Assembly: GCA_913775725.1 (NCBI GenBank) | Contig: CAJYNG010000017.1 | Location: forward strand, 217,996 to 281,995 | Source of the DNA: an uncultured Stenotrophomonas sp. | GTDB taxonomy: Bacteria > Pseudomonadota > Gammaproteobacteria > Xanthomonadales > Xanthomonadaceae | Direction of reading: 5' to 3' | DNA: 64,000 nucleotides | Part shown: piece after piece, positions 35,747-45,619 of the stretch | Layout of the letters: every line of letters starts with the position of its first letter | How positions within the stretch are numbered: the stretch's first letter is position 1 | Position numbers and translations under genes: made by a program | Notes under the pieces: model-generated | Seen by the model: only the letters and a program-made list of their open reading frames with translations | Databases searched by the model: none | Told to the model about the DNA's origin: nothing

Positions 35747-38700
35747 ACAGTGCCATCGCAGATGAGCCGATCGTGCCCATGGCCGGTGACCCTTACCTGG
35801 CCCTGCCGCTGGACGGCATCCGCCTGATCGAAGCCAGCGCCGGTACCGGCAAGACCTTCACCCTGGCCACGCTGTTCACCCGCCTGGTGGTGGAGCAGGG
35901 CCTGCGCATCGGCCAGATCCTGGCGGTGACCTTCACCGACGCCGCCACCCAGGAACTGCGCAAGCGCATCCGTGAGCGCCTGGCGCTGGCCGCACGCCTG
36001 GTCGATCTGGAACCGGCCGAGGGCGAAGCGCCGGACGTGCGCCTCACCCGCGAGGTGCTGCAGCGTCATCTGCACGAGGGCAGCGAAAGCGCCGCCGCAT
36101 TGAAACGCCGTCTGCAGGTGGCCGCCGACGAGATCGACCTGGCGTCCATCTTCACCATCCACGGCTTCTGCACCCGTGTGCTGCGCGAGCATGCGCTGGA
36201 GAGCGGCCATACCTTCGATCCGCCGGAACTGCTGGCCAGCGATCGTGAGTTGCTGGAGGAGCTCGCGGCCGATCTGTGGCGCGTGCATGCCAATGACCCG
36301 GCCACGCTGGAGCCGCTGACCTGGCTGTGGTCCAACCCGGACGCGCTGGCCGCCGATCTGCGCGCGCTGCTCGGCACGCCGCCGCTGCATCCGCTGCCAC
36401 AGCCGGTGACACTGGCCGATCCACACCCCGCATTGCAGAGCGCGGCGGAAGCACTGTCGGCAAGCGTGCGCGAGCATGGCGAGCAGTTCTTCATCGACCT
36501 CTGCGATGCCGTCGACAACAAGTGGATCAACGGCGTGTCCTACAAGCTGGGCTGGCTGCACCTGCTGGGCCGGCAGCTGCTGGCCTGGGCCGAGCGCGGC
36601 GACCCGCGCGAGCTGCTGTTCAGCGAGCGCCTGCCGGCACTGCTGCCGGAGGTGCTGGCCGACAAGACCAACAAGAAATTCCCGGATCGCACGCCGTCGT
36701 CGCCATTGCAGGCGCCGCTGGCGCGCTATGTCGCGCTGCTGGCCGAACGCGATGCCTGGTTGCGTGGTACCGCGCTGAATCTCCTGCACACGCTTCGCGC
36801 CGAAGCCATCCTGCGCCTGCAGGCGCTGAAGCGCACGCGCCGGGTACAGACCTACGACGATCTGATCGATGGCGTAGCGCTCGCCCTGGAAGGCCCGCAG
36901 CGGCTGACGCTGGTCGGGCAACTGCGTGCGCAGTACCGCATCGCACTGGTCGATGAGTTCCAGGATACCGACGACCGCCAGTGGGGCATCTTCCACACCG
37001 TGTTCGGTGATTCGCCGGAGGTGCGCGAGCTGGGCCTGGCGCCGGCGCTGTTCCTGATCGGCGATCCCAAGCAGGCGATCTACGGTTTCCGCGGCGGTGA
37101 TATCCACACCTACCTGAAGGCCAAACAGGTGGCGCAGCAGGCGCCGGTGCTGGACCAGAACTTCCGCTCGCGACCGTCTGTGCTGCGTGCGTTGCAGGCG
37201 CTGTACGGCAACGGTGGCGAAGACGCCTTCCTCGAACGCGACATCCGGTTCGAGCCGGTGCGGCCCGGTGGCGTGCGCAGCGATGCGGACTACCAGCGCG
37301 ACGGCCATGCCGCCGCGGCGCTCACCCTGCGCGTGCTGCGCAGTGGCGGCGACAAGGCGATGAGCGCCGATGCCTCGCGCGATGCAGCGACCCAGGCCTG
37401 CGTGGCCGCGATTCACCAGATCCTGGTCGAGGCGCGTGCGGGCAATGCCGTGTTGCGTGGGCGTCCGGTGCAGCCCGGTGATATCGCGGTGCTGGTGCGC
37501 TCGCATCGCGAGGCCACCCTGGTACAGCGCGCGCTGGCCGCGGTCGGCATTCCCGCGGTGGCGGCCGGCAAGCAGAGCCTGTTTTCCACCCCCGAAGCGC
37601 GTGATCTCCGTGCGCTGCTGTTGGCACTGCTGCAACCCGCCGACGAAGGCCGCCTGCGCGCGGTGCTGGCCACCGTGCTGCTCGGCCAGCGCGCAAGTGC
37701 GATTGCGGCGATGGAACGCGAGGGCGACCTGCAACGCGGGTTCCAGGCACAGCTGCTGCACTGGCGTGAGCGCTGGCAGCGCGGTGGACCGTTCGCGGTG
37801 ATCGCCGATGTCTGTGCCGCGCAGGGCGAACGCCTGCTGGCGCTGATCGACGGCGAGCGCCGCCTGACCAACTACCTGCAGTTGGGTGAACTGCTGCAGG
37901 AAGCCTCGGCGCAGGCGCTGGGCATGCATGGCCTGCTGGACTGGCTGCAGGGGCAGATGGCTAGCGCCGACCAGGATGACGAGCAGCAGCTGCTGCGCCT
38001 GGAATCGGATGCGCGCCGCGTGCAGATCATCACCCTGCACAAGAGCAAGGGCCTGGAGTATCCGCTGGTGTTCCTGCCCTTCGTCGGCATCGACGGCGGC
38101 GCACCGAACACCGCCTCGCACTGCACCATGCACGTCGGCGGCGAGCGCCAGCTGCACTGGAAGCTGGACAAGGACGAGGCCTGGGAAGCGGCCAGCACGC
38201 AGCGTGAGCGCGAGCAGCGCGCCGAGGATGCGCGCCTGCTGTATGTGGGACTGACCCGCGCCGAGCATGCGCTGTGGATCGCCGTGGGTGATCTGGCCGG
38301 GCTCGGCAAGACACGTCTGGCGCCGCTGCTGGGTGACCTGCAGGCGCTGCGCGCGCTCGCCGATGTGCACGTCGATGACAGTGAGGCAGCGGCCGCGCTG
38401 CCGCAGCTGGCGGCTGAAGTGGAAGGTGAGCTTCCGGCGGTGCGTGCTCTGACCCGGCGCGTGCCGCATGACTGGTGGGTGTACAGCTTCACCCAGCTGG
38501 CGCATGCCGATGCTGGCGCCGGCGACGATATCGAAGCGGCCGCCACCGAACTGCCAGCACCGGCGGCCGACGAACCGGCTGGCCCGGAACTGCCGCTGGA
38601 ACCGGCGCTGCCGGAACCCGCCGCGGCGGCCGAAGACAGCGCACCGCTCGACCCGCGCTTCATGGGCAGCCGTTTTGGCAACGTGCTGCACGAGGCGATG

Positions 38701-39423
38701 GAGAACGTCGACTTCGCCGCATGGGGTGACTGGCAGCCAGGCCTGGAAGCTCCCGAGGGGCAGGCCGAGGTACTGCGCAAGGCGCTGCACGATGAAGGCT
38801 ATGCCGACGTCGACCTGGACGATGGCGTGGCGGTGCTGGCGCCGTTGGTCGGCCATACGCTCACCGCGCCGCTACCCGAAGGTGGCGCGCTGCACAGCCT
38901 GGGCGAAGGCGAGCGCCGCGCGGAAATCGATTTCCATTTCGCCATCGAACCGACCACGGTGCCGGCCCTGCTGCAGGTGCTGCATGCGCACGGCGTTTCC
39001 AGTGGTCGTCGAGGCTTCGGTCAGCGCCGCCGGCTGGAAGGGCTGATGACCGGCATGATCGACCTGACCTACGTGCGCGACGGGCGCTGGTACGTGCTCG
39101 ACTACAAGTCCAACCGCTTGCCCGGCTACAGCCCGGAACTGCTGGCCATTGCCATGCGGCACAGCGAGTACGATCTGCAGGCGCTGATCTACACCGTGGC
39201 CCTGCACCGCTGGCTGCGCTTCCGCCTGGGCGCGGCCTACGATTACGAGCGCGACATGGGCGGCATCCGCTACCTGTTCTGCCGCGGGCTGGATGGCGCC
39301 GACAACGGCGTGCATGTGGACCGCTTCCCGCTGGCGCTGGTGGATGCACTGGACGCGCTGTTCGCCGGTGGCGAACAGGCCCAGGCCGAACTGGTGGCGC
39401 GTGCGCGTGGAGCCAGCGCATGA
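35743..39423 (+). CDS. recB: Exodeoxyribonuclease V subunit beta (RecB)
   Basis: 3'-5' helicase and the only nuclease of RecBCD. 1226 residues (E. coli 1180). Superfamily 1 helicase motifs include Walker A EASAGTGKTFTLATL (Lys37), ALVDEFQDTDDRQW, IGDPKQAIYGFRGGD and VQIITLHKSKGLEYPLVFLP. The C-terminal nuclease domain has GMIDLTY with Asp1107 and VLDYKSN with Asp1120 and Lys1122, the same spacing as E. coli Asp1067, Asp1080 and Lys1082, so nuclease activity should be intact. A Pro/Ala/Glu-rich linker separates the two parts. It overlaps recC and recD. Confidence 0.96.
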   Translation: MNSAIADEPIVPMAGDPYLALPLDGIRLIEASAGTGKTFTLATLFTRLVVEQGLRIGQILAVTFTDAATQELRKRIRERLALAARLVDLEPAEGEAPDVRLTREVLQRHLHEGSESAAALKRRLQVAADEIDLASIFTIHGFCTRVLREHALESGHTFDPPELLASDRELLEELAADLWRVHANDPATLEPLTWLWSNPDALAADLRALLGTPPLHPLPQPVTLADPHPALQSAAEALSASVREHGEQFFIDLCDAVDNKWINGVSYKLGWLHLLGRQLLAWAERGDPRELLFSERLPALLPEVLADKTNKKFPDRTPSSPLQAPLARYVALLAERDAWLRGTALNLLHTLRAEAILRLQALKRTRRVQTYDDLIDGVALALEGPQRLTLVGQLRAQYRIALVDEFQDTDDRQWGIFHTVFGDSPEVRELGLAPALFLIGDPKQAIYGFRGGDIHTYLKAKQVAQQAPVLDQNFRSRPSVLRALQALYGNGGEDAFLERDIRFEPVRPGGVRSDADYQRDGHAAAALTLRVLRSGGDKAMSADASRDAATQACVAAIHQILVEARAGNAVLRGRPVQPGDIAVLVRSHREATLVQRALAAVGIPAVAAGKQSLFSTPEARDLRALLLALLQPADEGRLRAVLATVLLGQRASAIAAMEREGDLQRGFQAQLLHWRERWQRGGPFAVIADVCAAQGERLLALIDGERRLTNYLQLGELLQEASAQALGMHGLLDWLQGQMASADQDDEQQLLRLESDARRVQIITLHKSKGLEYPLVFLPFVGIDGGAPNTASHCTMHVGGERQLHWKLDKDEAWEAASTQREREQRAEDARLLYVGLTRAEHALWIAVGDLAGLGKTRLAPLLGDLQALRALADVHVDDSEAAAALPQLAAEVEGELPAVRALTRRVPHDWWVYSFTQLAHADAGAGDDIEAAATELPAPAADEPAGPELPLEPALPEPAAAAEDSAPLDPRFMGSRFGNVLHEAMENVDFAAWGDWQPGLEAPEGQAEVLRKALHDEGYADVDLDDGVAVLAPLVGHTLTAPLPEGGALHSLGEGERRAEIDFHFAIEPTTVPALLQVLHAHGVSSGRRGFGQRRRLEGLMTGMIDLTYVRDGRWYVLDYKSNRLPGYSPELLAIAMRHSEYDLQALIYTVALHRWLRFRLGAAYDYERDMGGIRYLFCRGLDGADNGVHVDRFPLALVDALDALFAGGEQAQAELVARARGASA

Positions 39424-41300
39424 GCCTGTTGAAGGAACTGCACCAGAAGGGCCAGCTGCGCACGCTCGACCATGCGTTGGCGACCAGTCTGATGCGGCTG
39501 CGCGACAACACGCCGGAAAGCGTGGCGCTGGCGGCGGCGCTGGCCTCGCTGGCGGTGTCGCAGGGCCACGCCGCGTTCGACCCTGCGCAACCACAGCGGT
39601 TGCTGGAAGGCGTGCCCGAGTGGCCTGCCGCGCAGGACTGGTTGGCACAGTTGCGTGCATCGCCGTGGGTGGCCACGCCGGACCAGGCCGAGGCCGTCGC
39701 CGAGGATGCGCCGCTGGTGCTGGAGAACGGCCTGCTCTACCTGCGCCGTTATCGCGAGTACGAGCGCCAGTTGGCGGCCGGGCTGCAGCGCATCGGCCGG
39801 CATCCGCTGCCGGCGCCGGACATGACGGCGTTGGCGCCGTTGTTCGCGCAGCTGTTCCCGCAGGCATTGGGCAGCGAGGATCACCAGGCACGCGCCGCCG
39901 GCGTGACCCTGCGCCATCCGCTGGCGCTGGTCACCGGCGGCCCCGGCACCGGCAAGACCACCACCATCGCACGCCTGTTGTTGCTGCTGGCCGCGCAGGC
40001 CCGGCACGCCGGCCAGCCGCTGCCCGAAGTGGCGCTGGCCGCGCCTACCGGGCGCGCCGCCGAGCGCATGGCCGAGAGCCTGCGCGTGGCCGTGCAACGG
40101 CTGCAGGAACAAGGCCTGGACCCGGCGTTGTGCACGGCGCTGCCCAGTACCGGCACCACCCTGCATCGCCTGCTCGGCGTGATTCCCGATTCACCGCGCT
40201 TCCGTCACCACGCCGACAATCCGTTGCCGGTGGATGTGGTGGTGGTGGACGAAGCCTCGATGATCGATCTGCCGATGATGGCCAAGCTGGTCGATGCGAT
40301 CGCCAGCGGCACCCGGTTGATCCTGCTCGGCGACCCCGATCAGCTGCCGTCGGTCGAGGCAGGCGACGTGCTCAGCGCGATCCTGCGTGCCAGCGGCGAT
40401 GGCATCGGCACCCGCGCCGATGATACGCAGGCACTGCATGGCCTGCTGGCGCCGGCCACGCTGCAACCCGAGGCCGCACCACGCGCCTTCGCCGGCCGCC
40501 GCGTGCAGTTGCAACGTGGTTACCGGCAAAGTGATGCGCTGGACCTGGCGCCGCTGGCGCATGCCGTGCGCGAAGGCGACAGCAGCACTGCATTGCAGCT
40601 GCTACGCGGTGGGTCGCTGGCGGGCGTGCACTTCCACGAAGGTGAGGCCGATCCATTGCGCGGCCAGCGCGAGCATCTGCTCGGCCATTGGCGCGCGCTG
40701 GCCGAGGCGGCCGATCCGGTGCTTGCCCTGCAGCAGGCCGGCCGCCTGCGCGTGCTGACCGCACTGCGCGAAGGCCCGCAGGGTGCACGCGGGCTCAACA
40801 GCCGCATCGAGCAATTGCTGGCCGGCAACACCCCGGGCTACTTCCAGGGCCGCCTGCTGCTGGTCACCGAGAACAGCTACCGGCACCGCCTGTTCAACGG
40901 CGATATCGGCATCTGCCTGCGTGACAGCAGCGGCGCGATGGTGGCCTGGTTCCCGGGCGATACCGTCGAGCAGCCACGCGCCTTCCACCCGGCCGCATTG
41001 CCTGCGCACGAAAGCGCCTTCGCGATGACCGTGCACAAGGCACAGGGCTCGGAGTTCGACGAAGTGTGGCTGCAGCTGCCACGCCAGGATAGCCGCGTGC
41101 TGTCACGCGAACTGGTCTACACCGGCCTGACCCGTGCCCGCCAGGTGCTCCACGTGGCCGGCAGCGCAGAGGTGCTGCAGGCCGCGTTGAAGCGGCATGC
41201 CAGCCGATTGGGTGGTCTGGCCTGGCGGTTGGGTGCGGAAGAGGCGGCCGAAGCACCGGCACCCATCGAGCAACCCACGGTGCAGGGCCAGCTGTTCTGA
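39420..41300 (+). CDS. recD: Exodeoxyribonuclease V subunit alpha (RecD)
   Basis: 5'-3' helicase of RecBCD. 626 residues (E. coli 608). Walker A TGGPGTGKTTTIARL has Lys179; other helicase motifs are VVVVDEASMIDLPMM, LILLGDPDQLPSVEAGDVL and MTVHKAQGSEFDEVWLQLP. The ATG overlaps the recB stop by four bases. Downstream come SMAG repeats and a large palindromic element before a convergent small gene. Confidence 0.95.
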   Translation: MSLLKELHQKGQLRTLDHALATSLMRLRDNTPESVALAAALASLAVSQGHAAFDPAQPQRLLEGVPEWPAAQDWLAQLRASPWVATPDQAEAVAEDAPLVLENGLLYLRRYREYERQLAAGLQRIGRHPLPAPDMTALAPLFAQLFPQALGSEDHQARAAGVTLRHPLALVTGGPGTGKTTTIARLLLLLAAQARHAGQPLPEVALAAPTGRAAERMAESLRVAVQRLQEQGLDPALCTALPSTGTTLHRLLGVIPDSPRFRHHADNPLPVDVVVVDEASMIDLPMMAKLVDAIASGTRLILLGDPDQLPSVEAGDVLSAILRASGDGIGTRADDTQALHGLLAPATLQPEAAPRAFAGRRVQLQRGYRQSDALDLAPLAHAVREGDSSTALQLLRGGSLAGVHFHEGEADPLRGQREHLLGHWRALAEAADPVLALQQAGRLRVLTALREGPQGARGLNSRIEQLLAGNTPGYFQGRLLLVTENSYRHRLFNGDIGICLRDSSGAMVAWFPGDTVEQPRAFHPAALPAHESAFAMTVHKAQGSEFDEVWLQLPRQDSRVLSRELVYTGLTRARQVLHVAGSAEVLQAALKRHASRLGGLAWRLGAEEAAEAPAPIEQPTVQGQLF

Positions 41301-41341
41301 CTTCAGTCCTTCCAATTCCTCCAATCACAACGCGCACCCTC

Positions 41342-41388
41342 ATCCACGCTTGGCGTGGATCTACGTGTCGACCAAGGTCGACACCTAC
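41342..41388 (-). repeat. Tandem SMAG units
   Basis: Read on the minus strand: GTAG plus GTGTCGACC-TT-GGTCGACAC, immediately followed by GTAG plus ATCCACGC-CAA-GCGTGGAT. Two different stems are joined head to tail. Confidence 0.8.
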
Positions 41389-41434
41389 CAGAAGCAAGCC
41401 ATGCCATTCCGACAGATCGCGGGAAACTGTCGAA

Positions 41435-41536
41435 GGCGGGGTGGGTCCGATTGAGGGGGTGTGAGCGGCATGGATGCCGCGACCAAGCCCCCATGGATGG
41501 GTTTACGGCGTCCCCCTCAACCGGACCCACCCCGCC
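41435..41536 (+). repeat. Long palindromic structured element, copy A
   Basis: A 25-bp outer stem with one mismatch (41435-41459 with 41512-41536) encloses a core. The core has an inner hairpin GCGGCAT-GG-ATGCCGC and the words AAGCCCCCATGG and GGGTTTACGGCGT. Copies at 47404 and 47763 share the architecture with different stem sequences. It lies in a 313-bp spacer between recD and a convergent gene; besides this element and the SMAG units, the spacer shows nothing else. Confidence 0.8.
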
Positions 41537-41613
41537 ATCCCAAGGAATGCCCGCTTTTGACGTTGCCGTTGCCGTTGATTCGGCAGGTGCAGGGCGCAGC
41601 CCTGCCGCCAGAC

Positions 41614-42012
41614 CTACTCCGGCATCAACACCAGCCCATCCGGATACACGATCGCCGCTTCGTCAGCACTGACGTCGAAGAACCCCACGCCGTGCTTCTC
41701 CGCCAGGTCCTGCACTAGCCCATGCGCGCGCTCGGCCACCGAATAGGCGAACGCGCCGTAGATCACCTCGCGGCCGATGCTGTACTCGGTCACTTCGGCA
41801 CGATCGTCATCGTCGTTGCTCAATGGGCCGTTCAACGGCGGGAAGTCCTGTGCCATCTCCGCGAACCACGCCTGCAGCGCCGGGGTGCTGACCGCCGGGT
41901 CGTCGTACTCGTGGCGCTCGTTCCACTGCGTCTGCTTCTCGAACCAGGCGATGAAGGCCGTTGCCTCGCGTGGGGCGGCGCTGGCCTCGAACACCATCAT
42001 GTCGTAACTCAT
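41614..42012 (-). CDS. Conserved-looking small soluble protein of unknown function
   Basis: 132 residues, acidic, no signal peptide or membrane segment. It starts MSYDMMVFEASAAPREATAF and contains FIAWFEKQTQWNE, PPLNGP and YSVAERAHGLVQDLAEKHGVGFFDVSAD. The opening MSYDxxVF with a later FxxxFPPLNGP pattern is one I associate with a family of uncharacterised small bacterial proteins, but I cannot name it. It is alone between palindromic repeats, convergent to recD. Confidence 0.8.
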   Translation of the reverse strand: MSYDMMVFEASAAPREATAFIAWFEKQTQWNERHEYDDPAVSTPALQAWFAEMAQDFPPLNGPLSNDDDDRAEVTEYSIGREVIYGAFAYSVAERAHGLVQDLAEKHGVGFFDVSADEAAIVYPDGLVLMPE

Positions 42013-42033
42013 TGGAGCTTCCTGTGCAGAGCA

Positions 42034-42072
42034 GGGGTCAGAGCCTTCGCCCGGGGCGAAGGATCCGACCCC
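42034..42072. repeat. GGGGTC-type palindromic repeat
   Basis: GGGGTCAGAGCCTTCGCCC and its near-complement GGGGCGAAGGATCCGACCCC. It lies between the unknown small gene and the FUSC gene. Confidence 0.7.
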
Positions 42073-42106
42073 GGCAACGGGGTCTGTGGACGCACAGGGT
42101 ATCGCG

Positions 42107-44146
42107 CTACGGCTGCGCGGCCGTGTCCATTGCCAGCCCCGGCGCCAACGCTTTCGCCTCCGGGAACAACGCGAAGCGCAGCCCGATCAGGCCCATCAGC
42201 GCCTCGTCGCGGGCCTTGCAGGCGGCCACGCTGCCGACCCGGCCCAGCGAGGTATCCAGCCGCTCACGCAGCGCCTCGGCCGCCACAATGGGTTTGCGCG
42301 CGGCGATCTGCCGGCGGTAGTGCACGGCGATCTCTTCCAGGATGTGCTCGACCGCCTCGCGGCTGCGCTCGGGCAGTTCCAGACGGGCGCGGCGCAGCTG
42401 CAGGATGTTCAGGCCGATGCGCGCCTCATTGAGCATGTCCACCGAAGCGATGTCACTGCCCTCGGGCGTCGCCGCCAGGCGCGGTGCGAGCAGGCCCAGC
42501 AGATCCAGCATGCGAGCGGCGAAGCGCTGGCGGTCCTGCTGGCCACGTCCTTCGGCGGCTTCGGCCAGTGTGGTCCAGCCCTGCCGCACCAGCCGGCGCG
42601 CGGTCCATTCGGCACCCACCGAACGGAACAGGCGGGTCATCACCACCGCAAAGCCAATGCCGATGAACATTGCGATGGACGAGTTGAGGAAGGTCTGGAT
42701 GTTGGCGCTGTAGGTGTTCTGCAGGCTCAGCAGCGCGGCCAGGTTCACTGTCAGCGGCAGCGCGAACAACGCGCTCTTGGGGTGGTGCAGCATCAGCCCC
42801 AGGGGCAGGAACGCCACCGCCAGCACCAGTGCCAGCAGGCCGAAGTCGTGCACGGCCGGGAACACGCCGAACAGGTACACGCCGGCCACCACCGAGGCGA
42901 CCATCGCCCACACCAGGAACGACACCATGCTCGGTGCCGGATCGTCCTGTGCGGCGAAGAACGCGGCGGTCACCGCGGCCATCATCGCGCCGTTGCCGCC
43001 GCCTTCCCATCCCAGCGCGATCCACAGCACGCAGTAGCTCATCAGCGCCACGCCGGCACTGAGCGCGGAGAACAGCGCCATGCCGTAGTCGACGTGCTTG
43101 TCGGCGGCCACGCGTTCGGTGCGGATGCGGTAGTGCGCGCGGTCCAGCGGCGCGGTGCCGTGGTCGATGGCGTGCTGCAGGGTGCGGCAGTCCTGCCACA
43201 GGTCCACCAGTTCCTCCAGGCGCAGCAGCAGGCTGGCCAGCTGCAGGTGCTGCAGGTCGCGGTCCACCTGCGGCTTCAGCGCACTGATGCGCGCGCGCAG
43301 GCGGGCGTACTCGCTGGCATTGGTCGGCCCGTCGAGCCAGTCGTGGATGTCGTCGATCAGCTCCGGCAGGCCTTCCGGCAACGCCTGGCCATCGCTGCGC
43401 AACGCACTCAGGCGGTCGGCGATCGAGGACAGCACCGGCAACAGCAGCAGCATGCGCTCGCGCAGGCGCTCCATCGACACCGCCGACCCTGCATGGCGTG
43501 GATCATCGCGGCGCAGGAATTCGATCAGCGCCTCGAACTGCACCAGATCGGCGGCCAGCCGGTTGCGCGGTGCATGCGCACGGCCACGTTCAAGAATCTG
43601 CCGGCACCACTGCGCGGCGTCCTCCATCCAGTTGCCGATGCGGGCGCGCAGCATCGGGCGTACCGAGGCCGGGAACAGCAGCGAGGCGAACAGCACCGCC
43701 ACCACCGTGCCGAGGATGATCTCCTCGCTGCGCGCCACCACCGTGTCGAAGATGGTTTCCGGCGAGGTCACCGCCGGGAAGCCGATGAAGGCGGTGGTGT
43801 AGCCGGCCAGCAGGAACGCGTAGCCGCGCGGGCCCCGGTTGAGCAGCGCCATGAACAGGCAACCGGCCAGCCAGATCGACATCGCTGCGCTCAGGATCAG
43901 CGGCGTTTCCACCAGTGCCGGCAGCACCAGCAGGGTGGCCAGCCCGGCCACCAGCGTGCCGACGATGCGGTATACGCCCTTGGCGCGGGTCGGGCCCAGC
44001 AGCGGCTGGCTGACGATGTACACCGTGCCCATCGCCCAGTACGGGCGCGACAGGTTGCCGGCCATGGCGATGTACAGCGCGGCCACCGCGGCCAGGTAGG
44101 TCTTGATCGAGAACAGCCAGGCCTGGCGGTCGGTCAGCGCGTTCAT
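42107..44146 (-). CDS. FUSC-family inner-membrane efflux protein (AaeB/fusaric acid resistance type)
   Basis: 679 residues in two halves, each with a bundle of membrane segments followed by a cytoplasmic helical region, the plan of the aromatic-acid exporter family. LNRGPRGYAFLLAGYTTAFIGFPAV is characteristic. Its partners in the same operon are a DUF1656 protein, an HlyD-type adaptor and a NodT-type outer-membrane channel, so together they can form a tripartite pump. Likely substrates are aromatic carboxylic acids or fusaric acid-like compounds, but sequence cannot decide. Confidence 0.9.
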   Translation of the reverse strand: MNALTDRQAWLFSIKTYLAAVAALYIAMAGNLSRPYWAMGTVYIVSQPLLGPTRAKGVYRIVGTLVAGLATLLVLPALVETPLILSAAMSIWLAGCLFMALLNRGPRGYAFLLAGYTTAFIGFPAVTSPETIFDTVVARSEEIILGTVVAVLFASLLFPASVRPMLRARIGNWMEDAAQWCRQILERGRAHAPRNRLAADLVQFEALIEFLRRDDPRHAGSAVSMERLRERMLLLLPVLSSIADRLSALRSDGQALPEGLPELIDDIHDWLDGPTNASEYARLRARISALKPQVDRDLQHLQLASLLLRLEELVDLWQDCRTLQHAIDHGTAPLDRAHYRIRTERVAADKHVDYGMALFSALSAGVALMSYCVLWIALGWEGGGNGAMMAAVTAAFFAAQDDPAPSMVSFLVWAMVASVVAGVYLFGVFPAVHDFGLLALVLAVAFLPLGLMLHHPKSALFALPLTVNLAALLSLQNTYSANIQTFLNSSIAMFIGIGFAVVMTRLFRSVGAEWTARRLVRQGWTTLAEAAEGRGQQDRQRFAARMLDLLGLLAPRLAATPEGSDIASVDMLNEARIGLNILQLRRARLELPERSREAVEHILEEIAVHYRRQIAARKPIVAAEALRERLDTSLGRVGSVAACKARDEALMGLIGLRFALFPEAKALAPGLAMDTAAQP

Positions 44147-44149
44147 GGC

Positions 44150-45619
44150 TTACTTCGCCGAGGCCTGTGCGGTGGACGGCGCAGCCGGGGCAACCGTTGC
44201 CTGCCAGCCGCCGCCCAGCACCAGGAACAGATGGATCTGGTCGCGTGAGACCTGGGCTTCGGCAGCGGCCAGGGTGGCATCGCTGGTGGCCAGGCTGCGG
44301 TCGGCATCCAGGCTGGACAGGTACGGCGTGCGGCCACCCTGGTACAGCCGGCGGTTCTGCTCGGCGGCCAGTGCGGCCTGCTCCTGCGCGATGCGCAGCG
44401 ACTGCAGCCGGCGCAGGTCCTGCGCATAGCGGTCCAGCGCGGTCTGGGTCTCGCGCAGTGCCTGCAGCACCGTGTGGTCGAACTCGGCCAGGGCCGCATC
44501 GGCACCCGCTTCGGCAGCGTGGATGCGTGCGTGCGTGCCGGACGACGGCAGCGTCCACGAGATCAGCGGGCCGATCGACCACTGCTGGGTCATCGGCGTG
44601 CCGAAATCCTCCAGCAGGCCGGCGGCACCGAGCGAGGCGCCCAGGCGGATGTCCGGATACAGCTCGGCGGTGGCGACACCAATCCGCGCCGTGGCCGAGG
44701 CCAGCTTGCGCTCGGCCTGGCGCACGTCCGGGCGGCGCTGCAGCAGCGCGCGGCCATCACCGACCGGCAGCGGCTGCGCCAGGCCGGGGGCGTGTGCACA
44801 GTCGATCACGCCGGCCGGCAGCTGGCCCGGTGTCTGCCCGAGCAGGGCGGCCAGCGAATACGCGGCCGCCGAGCGCTGCGCATGCAGCGGCGGCAGTGCA
44901 GCCTCCAGCAGCGCCACCTGGGCATTGGCGCGGGCCAGTTCCGGCGGCGTGCCGCGGCCGGCCGCGATCAGGCGTTCGGTGACCGTGCGGCTGCGCTGCT
45001 GCAGCTGCAGCGAATGCTCGGCCACGTGCAGTTCGTGGTTGGCGTGGCAGATTTCCAGGTAGCTGTCGGCCACCTGCGCCACCACGCTGACCTGGGCCAG
45101 GTCGCGCGCCGCAGCGACCGACTGCTCGTCGGCACGCGCCGCCTCGGCGCCGCGCTTGAGCTTGCCGAACAGGTCGAACTGGTAGCTGACCGCGAACTTG
45201 CCATCGGCCAGGTTGATCACCGGCAGCTCGTGCTCCTGCAGGAACGATTCGGCCGACAGCTGCGCGCGGCTGACGCCGGCCTCGGCCTCGTACTCGAAGC
45301 CACCGGCGTCCAGCGCCTGTTCGTACACCGCCGCGGCACGACGCAGATGTGCATCGGCGGCCTTCAGCTCGACGTTGTCACGCAGCGCCTGGGTGATCAG
45401 GCCATCCAACACCGGGTCGTTGTACAGCGACCACCAGCGGTCGGGCAGTGCCTGGTTGGCGGCCACCTGCGGGTTCTGCGTATCGATGAAGGCCGCATTG
45501 GCCTCCGGACGCTTGAACGCCGAGCCTTCCGGCAAGGCATAGTCCGGGCCGACGGTCCTGCACGCGGCCAGGCTGGCCAGCGCGACGATCAGGCCGAGAC
45601 GGGGCAGGGCGGCGTTCAC
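44150..45619 (-). CDS. NodT-family outer-membrane efflux lipoprotein
   Basis: TolC-like channel of 489 residues. Lipoprotein signal ends VALASLAAC, followed by RTVGPDYALPEGSAFKRPE, typical of the family. Two internally repeated OEP halves are visible, with long helices rich in Ala/Gln/Leu (for example ARADEQSVAAARDLAQVSVV). The start overlaps the adaptor stop by four bases and three bases separate it from the FUSC start. Confidence 0.92.
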   Translation of the reverse strand: MNAALPRLGLIVALASLAACRTVGPDYALPEGSAFKRPEANAAFIDTQNPQVAANQALPDRWWSLYNDPVLDGLITQALRDNVELKAADAHLRRAAAVYEQALDAGGFEYEAEAGVSRAQLSAESFLQEHELPVINLADGKFAVSYQFDLFGKLKRGAEAARADEQSVAAARDLAQVSVVAQVADSYLEICHANHELHVAEHSLQLQQRSRTVTERLIAAGRGTPPELARANAQVALLEAALPPLHAQRSAAAYSLAALLGQTPGQLPAGVIDCAHAPGLAQPLPVGDGRALLQRRPDVRQAERKLASATARIGVATAELYPDIRLGASLGAAGLLEDFGTPMTQQWSIGPLISWTLPSSGTHARIHAAEAGADAALAEFDHTVLQALRETQTALDRYAQDLRRLQSLRIAQEQAALAAEQNRRLYQGGRTPYLSSLDADRSLATSDATLAAAEAQVSRDQIHLFLVLGGGWQATVAPAAPSTAQASAK